The position numbers were made by a program, and so were the translations under genes. The notes beneath the pieces were generated by a model. It was not told the DNA's origin. It saw only the letters and a program-made list of their open reading frames with translations, and ran no database searches. Source: an uncultured Flavobacteriales bacterium (GTDB taxonomy: Bacteria > Bacteroidota > Bacteroidia > Flavobacteriales_D > Crocinitomicaceae). Taken from it: a stretch of DNA of 64,000 bases. Location: NCBI GenBank assembly GCA_913059205.1, contig CAJXRM010000005.1:1-64000 (forward strand). Reading direction: 5' to 3'. Positions 35,917 through 44,304 of this stretch are shown one piece after another; the stretch's first letter is position 1, and every line of letters begins with the position of its first letter.

Positions 35917-36060
35917 TTCTTGGACTTTAGCATAAAGTTAATGGAATTTTAATCAACTAAAAAGGGAGAATCGATTTTATTGGAATAAAATGAAGAGAAG
36001 TGATATTATTTCACTAAAAATGACTAGAATTTATGATTTGACTTGAAATTCTAGGTCAAA

Positions 36061-36094
36061 TTTGAAATCGAACTGAGGTTTTCAATTACTTTTG
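36061..36094 (+). promoter_or_regulatory. Promoter of the ABC transporter gene
   Basis: TTTG at 36061-36064 and TACTTTTG at 36087-36094 match -33 and -7, spaced 22 nt (normally about 19-21). The ATG is 5 nt after the -7 box, again predicting a leaderless transcript. Confidence 0.58.
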
Positions 36095-36099
36095 TTTCA

Positions 36100-37863
36100 A
36101 TGGCTGTTAAATCTAAATTGAACGTTTCAGTATTTAAACGACTTCTTTCGTACTGGAAGAGTTACAAAGGTCTGTTCTTTATTGCGGTTACCTGTACAAT
36201 TCTATTGGCACTTATAGGGCCCGCAAGACCTTATGTAATTGGCTATATGGTTGATCAGTTTATAATTAAAACCCAAAATGCTGAAATGCTAACCTTTTGG
36301 ACTATTTTAATTATTTTCATGCTGCTCGCTGAAACAATTTTTCAATTTTTATCCAGTTACTTTTCGAATCTTTTCGCCCAATCAATTATTCGAGATTTAC
36401 GAAAACAATTGATGGATAGAATTTTAACGTTTAGAATGCGGTACTTTGACCGAACGCCAATTGGTGCTTTGGTAACCCGTGTTGTATCAGACTTAGAGGC
36501 TATCACGGAAGTGTTTTCATCAGGAATGATGAACATTGCGGGTGATTTAATCTCACTTTTTTTCGTAATTATTTTAATGTTTGTTTCAAATTGGGAGTTG
36601 ACGCTGTTAACACTTCTCCCGATACCAGTTTTAATTTTTGCGACGCGAATTTTTGCACGTGTGTTGAGAAAGTCGTTTCAGATGGAACGCGATCAAGTGA
36701 CTAAACTAAACACCTTTGTTCAAGAACGATTAACCGGAATGTCACTAGTTCAATTGTTCAATCGTGAGCAAATTGAAGCTGAACGGTTTGAGGTGATTAA
36801 TAAAGGTCACCGACAAGCGCATATCAAAGCAATTTGGGCCAATTCGATTTTCTTTCCAGTTGTAGAGTTTTTAAGCTCATTGTCCATTGCGTGCATCCTT
36901 GTTTGGAGCGCGTTAAAAATTCAAGGAAGATCAGCTGAAGACATTCGTTCGATGTTTGGTGAAAATGTGGCATTTATTTTATGGGTGAACATGCTTTACA
37001 GACCAATTAGACAATTGGCAGATAAATTTAATATTCTTCAAAGAGGTGTTGTTCGCGCAGAACGTGTTTTTGATATAATAGATTTAAAAGATCACATTCA
37101 AAACGATGGAGAAATTGTAGACTGTAACTTTCAACAAAGCCTTCGATTCAAAGATGTTTATTTTGCGTATACGAACGAAGATTGGGTTCTAAAGAATATT
37201 AATCTAGAAATTAAACATGGAGAAACAGTGGCATTTGTTGGAGCAACTGGAGCGGGTAAAAGTTCAATTGTTAATCTGATAGGCAGGTTTTATGAATACC
37301 AAAAAGGCGAAATTTTCCTAGGCGAAACTCCAATTGTTAACATTGACTTGGACTATTTAAGGAAGAATGTTGCGATTGTTTTGCAAGATGTTTTTCTATT
37401 CTCAGATACGATTTTCAATAACATAACTTTAGGTGATGAATCAATTACACGGGAGCATGTTATCGAAGCTGCTAAAGTAGTTGGAGTTCATGATTTTATT
37501 GAAAAATTGCCAGGTGGTTATGATTATGAAGTAGGAGAGAGAGGAGGAGTTTTGTCTGTTGGGCAGCGACAATTGATTTCGTTCATTCGCGCCTATGTTT
37601 ACAATCCAAGTATTTTGATTTTAGATGAAGCAACTTCGAGTGTTGACAATGAATCTGAAGAAATGATTAAGAATGCGACGATAAAATTGACGAAAGGTAG
37701 AACCTCAATTGTTATTGCGCATAGACTTTCAACCATCCAAACTGCAGACAAGATTGTTGTATTAGATAACGGCGAGATTATGGAGTTTGGTACACACAAA
37801 GAACTATTGAAAAAAGATGGGTTTTACAAGAATTTGTTTGATATGCAATTCTCAGAAGATTAG
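36100..37863 (+). CDS. ABC exporter, fused permease-ATPase (half-transporter)
   Basis: 587 residues. An N-terminal ABC-exporter membrane domain (six helices, residues about 20-320, with a coupling region YFDRTPIGALVTRVVSDLEA) is followed by the ATPase (about 345-585): Walker A VGATGAGKSSIV, Q-loop region NVAIVLQDVFLFSDT, signature LSVGQRQ, Walker B ILILDEATSS and H-loop IVIAHRLSTI. All catalytic motifs are intact. Homodimer expected in the inner membrane, of the MsbA/multidrug type. Substrate unknown. It lies 6 bp before the next gene. Confidence 0.94.
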   Translation: MAVKSKLNVSVFKRLLSYWKSYKGLFFIAVTCTILLALIGPARPYVIGYMVDQFIIKTQNAEMLTFWTILIIFMLLAETIFQFLSSYFSNLFAQSIIRDLRKQLMDRILTFRMRYFDRTPIGALVTRVVSDLEAITEVFSSGMMNIAGDLISLFFVIILMFVSNWELTLLTLLPIPVLIFATRIFARVLRKSFQMERDQVTKLNTFVQERLTGMSLVQLFNREQIEAERFEVINKGHRQAHIKAIWANSIFFPVVEFLSSLSIACILVWSALKIQGRSAEDIRSMFGENVAFILWVNMLYRPIRQLADKFNILQRGVVRAERVFDIIDLKDHIQNDGEIVDCNFQQSLRFKDVYFAYTNEDWVLKNINLEIKHGETVAFVGATGAGKSSIVNLIGRFYEYQKGEIFLGETPIVNIDLDYLRKNVAIVLQDVFLFSDTIFNNITLGDESITREHVIEAAKVVGVHDFIEKLPGGYDYEVGERGGVLSVGQRQLISFIRAYVYNPSILILDEATSSVDNESEEMIKNATIKLTKGRTSIVIAHRLSTIQTADKIVVLDNGEIMEFGTHKELLKKDGFYKNLFDMQFSED

Positions 37864-37869
37864 AAGGAT

Positions 37870-38724
37870 ATGATAGGATTGAAAATAGGAGGAGTTCCGG
37901 AGCATTTTAATTTGCCTTGGAGAATGGCAATTGAGGAAGGTCGTTTTAGAGAAGAAGGGATTCAATTGCATTGGAGCGACATGGGTGGCGGAACAGGACA
38001 AATGATAAGAGGTCTTGAAACCAAATCGATTGATGTAGCCGTTTTGTTAACGGAAGGCATAACAAAAGCAATTTTACAAGGTTTAGATGCGAAAATCATC
38101 CAAGTGTATGTAACAACACCGCTAAGATGGGGGATTCACGTTCCATACAAAAGCGATATTCAAACGGTGGATCAACTAGAGCACCAAACATTTGCAATTT
38201 CGCGAGAAGGTTCAGGATCGCATTTAATGAGCTATGTTCGTGCCAGTCAAGAAAACTGGGATACTTCACAATTAAACTTCAAAGTTGTCGGAGATATTTA
38301 CGGTGGTTTGTGGTCATTAGAAAACAATGAGTCGCAGGCATTTTTATGGGAGAAGTACACAACTTTTCCTTTTACTGAACAAAAAAAATGTCGTTATATT
38401 GATGAGGTAATTACTCCATGGCCATGTTTTGTAATTGCAGTTCGGAATGAAGTGTATGAAAAGCATAAAGATGAACTTCAAAAAATGTGTTCGATCGTTG
38501 GTGATCGAGCGGCGGAATTAAAAAGAAATGAAAACGCAGTAGATTTAATAAGCTGGAGGTACAATCTTCGACATGGTCAGGTAGAAAATTGGTTAAATGA
38601 AACGGATTGGAACTATAACGGAGTTGAATATCCTTTGGCCTTTGAAAAAACGATTTCCTATTTGATTAAATTGAATTTACTTCAACCCGAAGAAGCTGAA
38701 AACTGGAGGGAAAAATTATTTTGA
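37870..38724 (+). CDS. Cytosolic periplasmic-binding-protein-like protein (Ca3427-like)
   Basis: 284 residues with a type 2 periplasmic-binding-protein fold pattern of the NMT1/THI5/SsuA class (GVPEHFNLPWRMAIEEGRF, then SIDVAVLLTEGITKAILQGL and FAISREGSGSHLMSYV). There is no signal peptide or lipobox; the first residues already belong to the first beta strand. This matches the Ca3427-like group, found in Bacteroidota and yeasts, which lacks a secretion signal. Ligand unknown. Although it sits 6 bp after an ABC gene, that gene is an exporter, so this is not its classical binding protein. Confidence 0.8.
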   Translation: MIGLKIGGVPEHFNLPWRMAIEEGRFREEGIQLHWSDMGGGTGQMIRGLETKSIDVAVLLTEGITKAILQGLDAKIIQVYVTTPLRWGIHVPYKSDIQTVDQLEHQTFAISREGSGSHLMSYVRASQENWDTSQLNFKVVGDIYGGLWSLENNESQAFLWEKYTTFPFTEQKKCRYIDEVITPWPCFVIAVRNEVYEKHKDELQKMCSIVGDRAAELKRNENAVDLISWRYNLRHGQVENWLNETDWNYNGVEYPLAFEKTISYLIKLNLLQPEEAENWREKLF

Positions 38725-38848
38725 GTGAAAAACCTTGACTTTTTTAACGTTGAAAATCGAGATGTGTTTCTCCCATAAATGTTAATTTCGTGAGGAGCAA
38801 TTAAGGTTAATTCGGTCTTAAAGTCGTGCATTATAAAGTCCTAATTAT

Positions 38849-39874
38849 ATGAAAAAAACTGGCGTATTATTGATTCAACTTGGAACACCTGACAGTCCGA
38901 AGACTTCGGATGTAAGAAGATATCTGAGCGAATTTCTAAATGATCCACGTGTAATAGATCTGCCATGGCTTGGAAGAAAGTTACTTGTTAACGGAATTAT
39001 CGTGCCATTCCGTGCTCCAAAATCTGCAAAAATATACAAGGAACTTTGGGAATTCGGAAATGGTGTTTCTCCATTAATAACGCATACGGAAAATGTAAGA
39101 GTTAAATTACAAGATAGATTAGAGAAGCAACATGTAAACGTTCACGTTGCAATGCGCTATCAAAATCCTTCAATGTATGATGTCATTGAATCAATGCGAA
39201 AAGAAAATTACGACCATATTATTGTCTTACCTCTATTTCCTCAATATGCTAGTGCATCAACAGGTTCTGCTTTGGAATTGGCAATGACTCTTATAAAAAA
39301 ATGGTGGGTTGTACCTGAAGTGAGTTTGATTAATCAATTCTACGATTCGGAAGGCTACATAGACTCAATAGTTGAACGAGCTAAGGAGTTTGACCTTTCA
39401 ACCTATGATCACATATTGTTTTCTTATCACGGTCTGCCAGAGCGCCAAGTTGACAAAGTGTATGAAGATGATGATGTTTGTGAAGATCAACCGTGTGAAA
39501 CTGAGATCAACGATAGAAATAAATTCTGTTATAAGGCAACGTGTTATGCTACAACCCGATTGATAGTTGAAAAGTTAGGATTAAAGGAAGGCGATTATAC
39601 TGTTTGTTTTCAATCGCGATTGGATAAAAAATGGCTTACTCCATTCTCAGATAAAGTGGTCGAAGAACAAGGTGAAAAGGGTGCCAAAAGACTTTTGGCA
39701 TTCAGTCCTGCATTTGTTGCAGATTGTCTAGAAACAGTAATAGAAATTGGGGAAGAATATCAGGAAATATTTGAATCTTTTGGGGGTGAAAAAATTCAAT
39801 TAGTTCCTTCCTCAAATGATCACGATCGGTTCATTGATTGTTTAGAAGAATTGGTTTTAAAAAGGCTGAATTAA
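38849..39874 (+). CDS. hemH: Ferrochelatase
   Basis: 341 residues. MKKTGVLLIQLGTPDSP, RYLSEFLNDPRVIDLP, FPQYASASTGSA, and the catalytic histidine in HILFSYHGLPERQV. The C-terminal block SPAFVADCLETVIEIGEEY carries the glutamates of the metal site. A cysteine-rich segment (CEDQPCETE to FCYKATC) lies in the middle. It inserts Fe2+ into protoporphyrin IX as the last step of heme synthesis. No other heme genes are near. Confidence 0.95.
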   Translation: MKKTGVLLIQLGTPDSPKTSDVRRYLSEFLNDPRVIDLPWLGRKLLVNGIIVPFRAPKSAKIYKELWEFGNGVSPLITHTENVRVKLQDRLEKQHVNVHVAMRYQNPSMYDVIESMRKENYDHIIVLPLFPQYASASTGSALELAMTLIKKWWVVPEVSLINQFYDSEGYIDSIVERAKEFDLSTYDHILFSYHGLPERQVDKVYEDDDVCEDQPCETEINDRNKFCYKATCYATTRLIVEKLGLKEGDYTVCFQSRLDKKWLTPFSDKVVEEQGEKGAKRLLAFSPAFVADCLETVIEIGEEYQEIFESFGGEKIQLVPSSNDHDRFIDCLEELVLKRLN

Positions 39875-39916
39875 CATCTATTAAGCGCCAAATTTTTTAT
39901 TCCAAAAGGAACTTCG

Positions 39917-39924
39917 TAATTTTG
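39917..39924 (+). promoter_or_regulatory. -7 box of ahcY
   Basis: TAATTTTG is a full TAnnTTTG match, with a T-rich block about 19 nt upstream as -33, and a 33-nt leader before ATG 39958. I see no riboswitch fold in the leader. Confidence 0.55.
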
Positions 39925-39957
39925 CACTGATTAAATAAGAAAATACATAAAATAAAT

Positions 39958-41268
39958 ATGAGTACTACAGAAAGATTAGCGTACAAAGTGAAGGACATGA
40001 GCCTTGCGGAATATGGACGTAAAGAAATTAGATTGGCGGAAGCGGAAATGCCAGGACTTATGTCCTTGAGAGAAGAGTTTGGAGCTTCTAAGCCATTAGC
40101 TGGTGCGCGCATCGCTGGTTGTCTTCACATGACAATTCAAACAGCAGTGTTGATTGAAACATTGGTTGAACTTGGTGCAGACGTAACATGGTCTTCATGT
40201 AATATTTTCTCTACTCAAGATCACGCAGCAGCGGCAATTGCTGCAGCCGGAGTTCCTGTTTATGCATGGAAAGGATTGAATGAAGAAGAATTTGATTGGT
40301 GTATCGAACAAACGTTATTTGCGTTCAAAGATGGTCAACCATTGAACATGATCTTGGATGATGGTGGTGATTTAACAAATATGGTTTTTGATCGTTACCC
40401 AGAATTATGTAAAGATATTAAAGGATTGTCGGAAGAAACAACAACTGGGGTTCACAGATTATACGAAAGAAAGAAAAACGGGACGTTGGTAATGCCAGCA
40501 ATTAACGTAAATGATTCAGTTACTAAATCTAAGTTTGATAACAAATACGGATGTAAGGAGTCTTTAGTTGATGCTATTCGTCGTGCTACAGATACAATGA
40601 TGGCAGGTAAAGTTGCCGTTGTTTGTGGTTATGGAGATGTTGGTAAAGGTTCTGCTGCTTCTTTGCAAGGAGCTGGAGCACGTGTTATTGTTACGGAGAT
40701 TGATCCAATTTGTGCATTACAAGCTGCTATGGACGGATTTGAAGTTCGTAAATTGGAAAGTGTTGTAGGAAATGTTGACATCGTTGTTACAACAACTGGA
40801 AATAAAGACATCGTTCAAGGTCATCACTTTGAAGCAATGAGAGATAAAACAATTGTTTGTAATATCGGTCACTTCGATAATGAAATTGACATGGCTTGGT
40901 TGAATGGTAAATATGGATCAACAAAAGTTGAAATTAAACCACAAGTAGATATGTACAATATTAACGGTAAAGATGTAATCGTTTTAGCAGAGGGACGTTT
41001 GGTGAACTTGGGTTGCGCTACAGGGCATCCATCATTTGTAATGTCTAATTCATTTACAAACCAAACTTTAGCACAATTGGAGTTATGGAAAAATTCTTCG
41101 GCATATGAAAATGATGTATATATGTTACCTAAACATTTAGATGAAAAGGTGGCGAAGTTACATTTAGCGAAAGTGGGTGCTGAATTAACAGAATTAAGAC
41201 CAGATCAAGCATCATATATTGGTGTAGATGTTAAAGGTCCATACAAACCTGAGCATTACAGATATTAA
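39958..41268 (+). CDS. ahcY: Adenosylhomocysteinase
   Basis: 436 residues. N-terminal [16 protein letters not shown] and [16 protein letters not shown] substrate region, the NAD motif [34 protein letters not shown] and the C-terminal [11 protein letters not shown], which contributes to the neighbouring subunit's NAD site. It hydrolyses S-adenosylhomocysteine to adenosine and homocysteine, clearing the by-product of methylation. A strong terminator follows. Confidence 0.97.
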   Translation: MSTTERLAYKVKDMSLAEYGRKEIRLAEAEMPGLMSLREEFGASKPLAGARIAGCLHMTIQTAVLIETLVELGADVTWSSCNIFSTQDHAAAAIAAAGVPVYAWKGLNEEEFDWCIEQTLFAFKDGQPLNMILDDGGDLTNMVFDRYPELCKDIKGLSEETTTGVHRLYERKKNGTLVMPAINVNDSVTKSKFDNKYGCKESLVDAIRRATDTMMAGKVAVVCGYGDVGKGSAASLQGAGARVIVTEIDPICALQAAMDGFEVRKLESVVGNVDIVVTTTGNKDIVQGHHFEAMRDKTIVCNIGHFDNEIDMAWLNGKYGSTKVEIKPQVDMYNINGKDVIVLAEGRLVNLGCATGHPSFVMSNSFTNQTLAQLELWKNSSAYENDVYMLPKHLDEKVAKLHLAKVGAELTELRPDQASYIGVDVKGPYKPEHYRY

Positions 41269-41289
41269 CAGTGAACTGTTATAGAATTA

Positions 41290-41319
41290 AAAGCTATCCA
41301 TTGGATAGCTTTTTTTTTT
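41290..41319 (+). terminator. Intrinsic terminator of ahcY
   Basis: Perfect 9-bp stem AAGCTATCC (41291-41299) with GGATAGCTT (41303-41311), 3-nt loop, and a T-run to 41319. It lies 22 bp after the stop and only about 10 bp before the next open frame. Confidence 0.92.
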
Positions 41320-41328
41320 ACGTTAAAC

Positions 41329-43056
41329 TTGTATGTGCGTTCAAGAATCCTAATACTATTATATCTTATATTTCCAATTATTACATTGGCCTCAGCGAAT
41401 GAAACTGCTTTAGAAAAAGCAGACAGCTGCTTTAATGAGAGCAATTATGAGGAGGCAGCAATATTTTATAAAAAAGTACTTTTATCTATTCCAGAGAGTC
41501 AAATTGAGGATAGGTGTAGTGTATATCTGAAACTAGGTTATATATATAAAGTACTTGAAAAGTTCGATGATGCAGTAGAAATTTATGACAGGATTCTTTT
41601 TATTGAAAAGAGAATCAAGAACTTGGACCTATCTATTCGAATCAAAATTGAATATGCAGAATTTTTAAGGAGTATTAATGCATGTGATAAATCTTTGGAA
41701 ATACTAGAATCGATTGATGTTGCTAATGATTTGGAAAAAATTGATTTAATTACGCAGATTATTTATTATGACCGTTTGGCTGCGATAATTGTACAATGTA
41801 AAGGGGACAACATAGGTACAGCACTTCCGTACAGTATAAAAGCTTTGGCTTTAGCAAGAAAGTCAAAGTCTAGTTATCATATTGCAACTTCTTTAAATGA
41901 AATAGGTTTCCTAAAAGAACATTTAAATTCTCCTCGAGAGGCAATTACATATTATCTTGAAGCGATAAAATATTGGGACGATAAAAAATACCGAAGATAT
42001 TCTCCAAATGCTTGTGTGAATATCGCTCGTTGCTATAATAAACTGGGTATTATTGATTCTACAATTTACTTCGCCAACAAAGGATTAGAAATTGTTGGTG
42101 ATGAAAATTGGTTTAATTTGCTGGTTCCGCTTTATAGCGAGAAGCTGTCCGCATTGGAGCAGATGGGTAGATGGAAAGAGGCATATGAAGTTCGCTGGCT
42201 CTATCATGTTGCTGCGTTGAGTATGCGTAGCCAAGAATGGTCTGATAAAATGGCGACGGTACGAGGTGAACTCGAATTAGAAAAGAAAGAGTTCGAACTA
42301 ATGAATGAACGCGCTAAATTTGAAAATGCAGAAAATGTAATTGTTGCTGAACGCAAAATCCGTAGTCTTTTAATTTTTATTATCGTGGTAGTGCTGTTTT
42401 TAATATTAGCTGCATTGTTTTTTTCCTATAGAGTTAAAAGGCTTAATTCAAAACTGAAAAACACACTCGAAGAAAATGATGTTTTACTTAAGGAGGTGCA
42501 TCATCGAGTTAAAAATAATATGCAGGTGGTTTCCAGTTTACTCGATTTACAGTCGAGTTTTGCCGTTGATGAAAAATCAAAAGCTGCGCTTATAAATAGC
42601 AGAGATAGAATTAACTCTTTAGCACTCGCCCATCAAAACTTATATATTGAAGATGATTTAAAAAGTATCAATATTAAGAACTATTTACAAGTGTTAGTTG
42701 AATCTGTAGTGAGTAGCGATATACTGGTAAACATTCAAATTGATGAAGGCAATTTAGAAATTGATAAAGCTCAAGCCTTAGGCTTTGTTTTAAATGAACT
42801 ACTTACAAATTCGGTCAAGCATGCATGGTCAAATGAAGTGGAAGAAAAAGTGATTTGGATTAAACTAAAGAAAGGGGAGAAAGACTGGAGCTTTTATTAT
42901 TCAGATAACGGAATTGGAGTTGCGGATAAAGCGAAATTCCTGGAAAGCCCAACTTTTGGTATAACCCTAATCCGCTCTTTTTTAAAAAGAAATTTAAAGG
43001 TTAGTATCTCGTTTGGTGAAAAGCCAGGAATGAATATTGGATTTACATTTAATTAA
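41329..43056 (+). CDS. TPR sensor histidine kinase (HisKA_2 type)
   Basis: 575 residues. Signal/anchor stretch at the N-terminus, then tetratricopeptide-like helices in the periplasm (about 25-330; ALEKADSCFNESNYEEAA is the first unit). A membrane segment (LLIFIIVVVLFLILAALFF, about 346-366) follows, and then the kinase: H-box KEVHHRVKNNMQVVSSLL (His391/392), N-box VLNELLTNSVKHAW and G1 YSDNGIGV. The start is a non-ATG codon (TTG 41329 or GTG 41335), since the ATG at 41333 is out of frame. It lies 7 bp before the regulator gene and about 1.2 kb upstream of the giant surface-protein operon, which it may sense for. Confidence 0.86.
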   Translation: MYVRSRILILLYLIFPIITLASANETALEKADSCFNESNYEEAAIFYKKVLLSIPESQIEDRCSVYLKLGYIYKVLEKFDDAVEIYDRILFIEKRIKNLDLSIRIKIEYAEFLRSINACDKSLEILESIDVANDLEKIDLITQIIYYDRLAAIIVQCKGDNIGTALPYSIKALALARKSKSSYHIATSLNEIGFLKEHLNSPREAITYYLEAIKYWDDKKYRRYSPNACVNIARCYNKLGIIDSTIYFANKGLEIVGDENWFNLLVPLYSEKLSALEQMGRWKEAYEVRWLYHVAALSMRSQEWSDKMATVRGELELEKKEFELMNERAKFENAENVIVAERKIRSLLIFIIVVVLFLILAALFFSYRVKRLNSKLKNTLEENDVLLKEVHHRVKNNMQVVSSLLDLQSSFAVDEKSKAALINSRDRINSLALAHQNLYIEDDLKSINIKNYLQVLVESVVSSDILVNIQIDEGNLEIDKAQALGFVLNELLTNSVKHAWSNEVEEKVIWIKLKKGEKDWSFYYSDNGIGVADKAKFLESPTFGITLIRSFLKRNLKVSISFGEKPGMNIGFTFN

Positions 43057-43063
43057 TTGGTGA

Positions 43064-43741
43064 ATGAGAGTTTTAATAGTAGAGGATGAAACGTTGATTG
43101 CTGAGAATTTGGCTGTGATTGTTGAATCATGTGGGTACACTGTAGCAGGAATGGTTGAAAGTGAAAGTTCATTTAACGAAGCAACCTCAAATTGCGAAAT
43201 AGACTTGGCCTTATTAGATATTAGGATGAACGGAGTTGATCTTGGGTTGAAATTTGGTGAGATGTTAAAAGAAGCAGGGGTTCCTTTTATTTTTATTACT
43301 TCGTTTTCAGATAAAGCGCTCTTAATGCGTGCAACTTCATTGCGACCATATGGCTTCATTTTAAAACCATTTTCAAGAACAGATATTGCCAACGAACTGC
43401 ATCGACTTAACAACGAACTCTCGAGAGATTTTGTTGTATTAAAAACAGGCAGTAGCACCCAAGTGAAAATTGCCAAATCCGATATTTGCTATTTGAATTC
43501 AGAAAATGTTTACGTTAATGTTTTCACTGACCACGATAGAATTGTTGTTCGGGCAAAGTTGTCCGATTTATGTGGGGTGTTTAACGAAAACGAAATTATT
43601 AGGGTCCATCAATCGTATGCAATAAATCCTGGTTTTGTTAAACGTTTTTCCGATACCGAGATACAATTGAATAATGACATTCTAATTCCAGTTTCTAGAA
43701 AGTTTCAAAGTAATGTCAAAAAGGTGTTAAAGCCAATCTGA
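43064..43741 (+). CDS. LytTR family response regulator
   Basis: 225 residues. Receiver domain 1-120 with acidic pair in VEDE, phospho-acceptor Asp52 (LALLDIRMNG), Thr in FITSFSD and Lys in FILKPFS. The LytTR DNA-binding domain follows (about 130-225), with the typical DICYLNSENVYVNVFT core and a C-terminal FQSNVKKVL. LytTR regulators bind direct repeats upstream of extracellular-polymer or adhesion genes. Paired with the kinase before it. Confidence 0.93.
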   Translation: MRVLIVEDETLIAENLAVIVESCGYTVAGMVESESSFNEATSNCEIDLALLDIRMNGVDLGLKFGEMLKEAGVPFIFITSFSDKALLMRATSLRPYGFILKPFSRTDIANELHRLNNELSRDFVVLKTGSSTQVKIAKSDICYLNSENVYVNVFTDHDRIVVRAKLSDLCGVFNENEIIRVHQSYAINPGFVKRFSDTEIQLNNDILIPVSRKFQSNVKKVLKPI

Positions 43742-43783
43742 TTCATTGATTTCTACCTCTCCAAATTCCACAAAATATTATCC

Positions 43784-43816
43784 GTTTTCAACATTTAAAA
43801 TTTAGATGTTGAAAAC
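43784..43816. repeat. 11-bp inverted repeat upstream of the small secreted gene
   Basis: GTTTTCAACAT (43784-43794) and ATGTTGAAAAC (43806-43816) are perfect inverted copies with an 11-bp AT-rich spacer. No T-run follows, so it does not look like a terminator. The arm centres are 22 bp apart, close to two helical turns, fitting a dimeric DNA-binding protein. It is not a match I recognise for LytTR direct repeats. Confidence 0.7.
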
Positions 43817-43900
43817 TTCAGTATTTATTAAGACATTTACGCTCCGTTAAAAGTGGTGTTTTCACTATGATTAGCGGATACTAATGATAATATACTATTT

Positions 43901-44221
43901 ATGAAAAGAACTTTACTTCTAGTTTCTCTAGGCTTTATGCTGTCTTCCAATGTTTCGTTTTCTCAAATGACAAGCGCAACGGAAACAAAATCATCAACTG
44001 TAGCAAACGACGCATTAACAAACACTACTGCTTTAAAGCCAGCAGATGGACAGCCATCAGTGTTTTCCTCACAAGAATCTCTTGAAAGTACAGTTCCAAA
44101 AAAAATCAGTGCTTTGCGTGATCAAATTGCTGCAGGAAAATTGACTGAAGCCCAAGTGATAAATTTACGACAAGAAATTTGGCGTTTTGAAAATGCAATT
44201 GTTGCGACGAAATCACATTAA
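43901..44221 (+). CDS. Small secreted protein upstream of the giant adhesin gene
   Basis: 106 residues with a signal peptide (LLLVSLGFMLSSNVSFS, cleavage near SQM). The mature part is a Thr/Ser/Ala-rich, probably disordered stretch (about 25-65) followed by one helix (PKKISALRDQIAAGKLTEAQ and a RQEIWRFENAI tail). No cysteine and no lipobox. Family not recognised. Sits 83 bp before the 2965-residue protein; a role with it is only contextual. Confidence 0.7.
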   Translation: MKRTLLLVSLGFMLSSNVSFSQMTSATETKSSTVANDALTNTTALKPADGQPSVFSSQESLESTVPKKISALRDQIAAGKLTEAQVINLRQEIWRFENAIVATKSH

Positions 44222-44304
44222 AAAGTAAAATTTTAATTCAGTAATGATTTAATAATTTTTGTAATTGAAAACTTGACTTTTTGATTACTAACAAATAACA
44301 CTTT

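Noticed and set aside
39875-39957. SAH or SAM riboswitch before ahcY
   Set aside because: The 83-nt gap shows no stable stem-loop pattern and contains a plain promoter; the leader is only about 33 nt.
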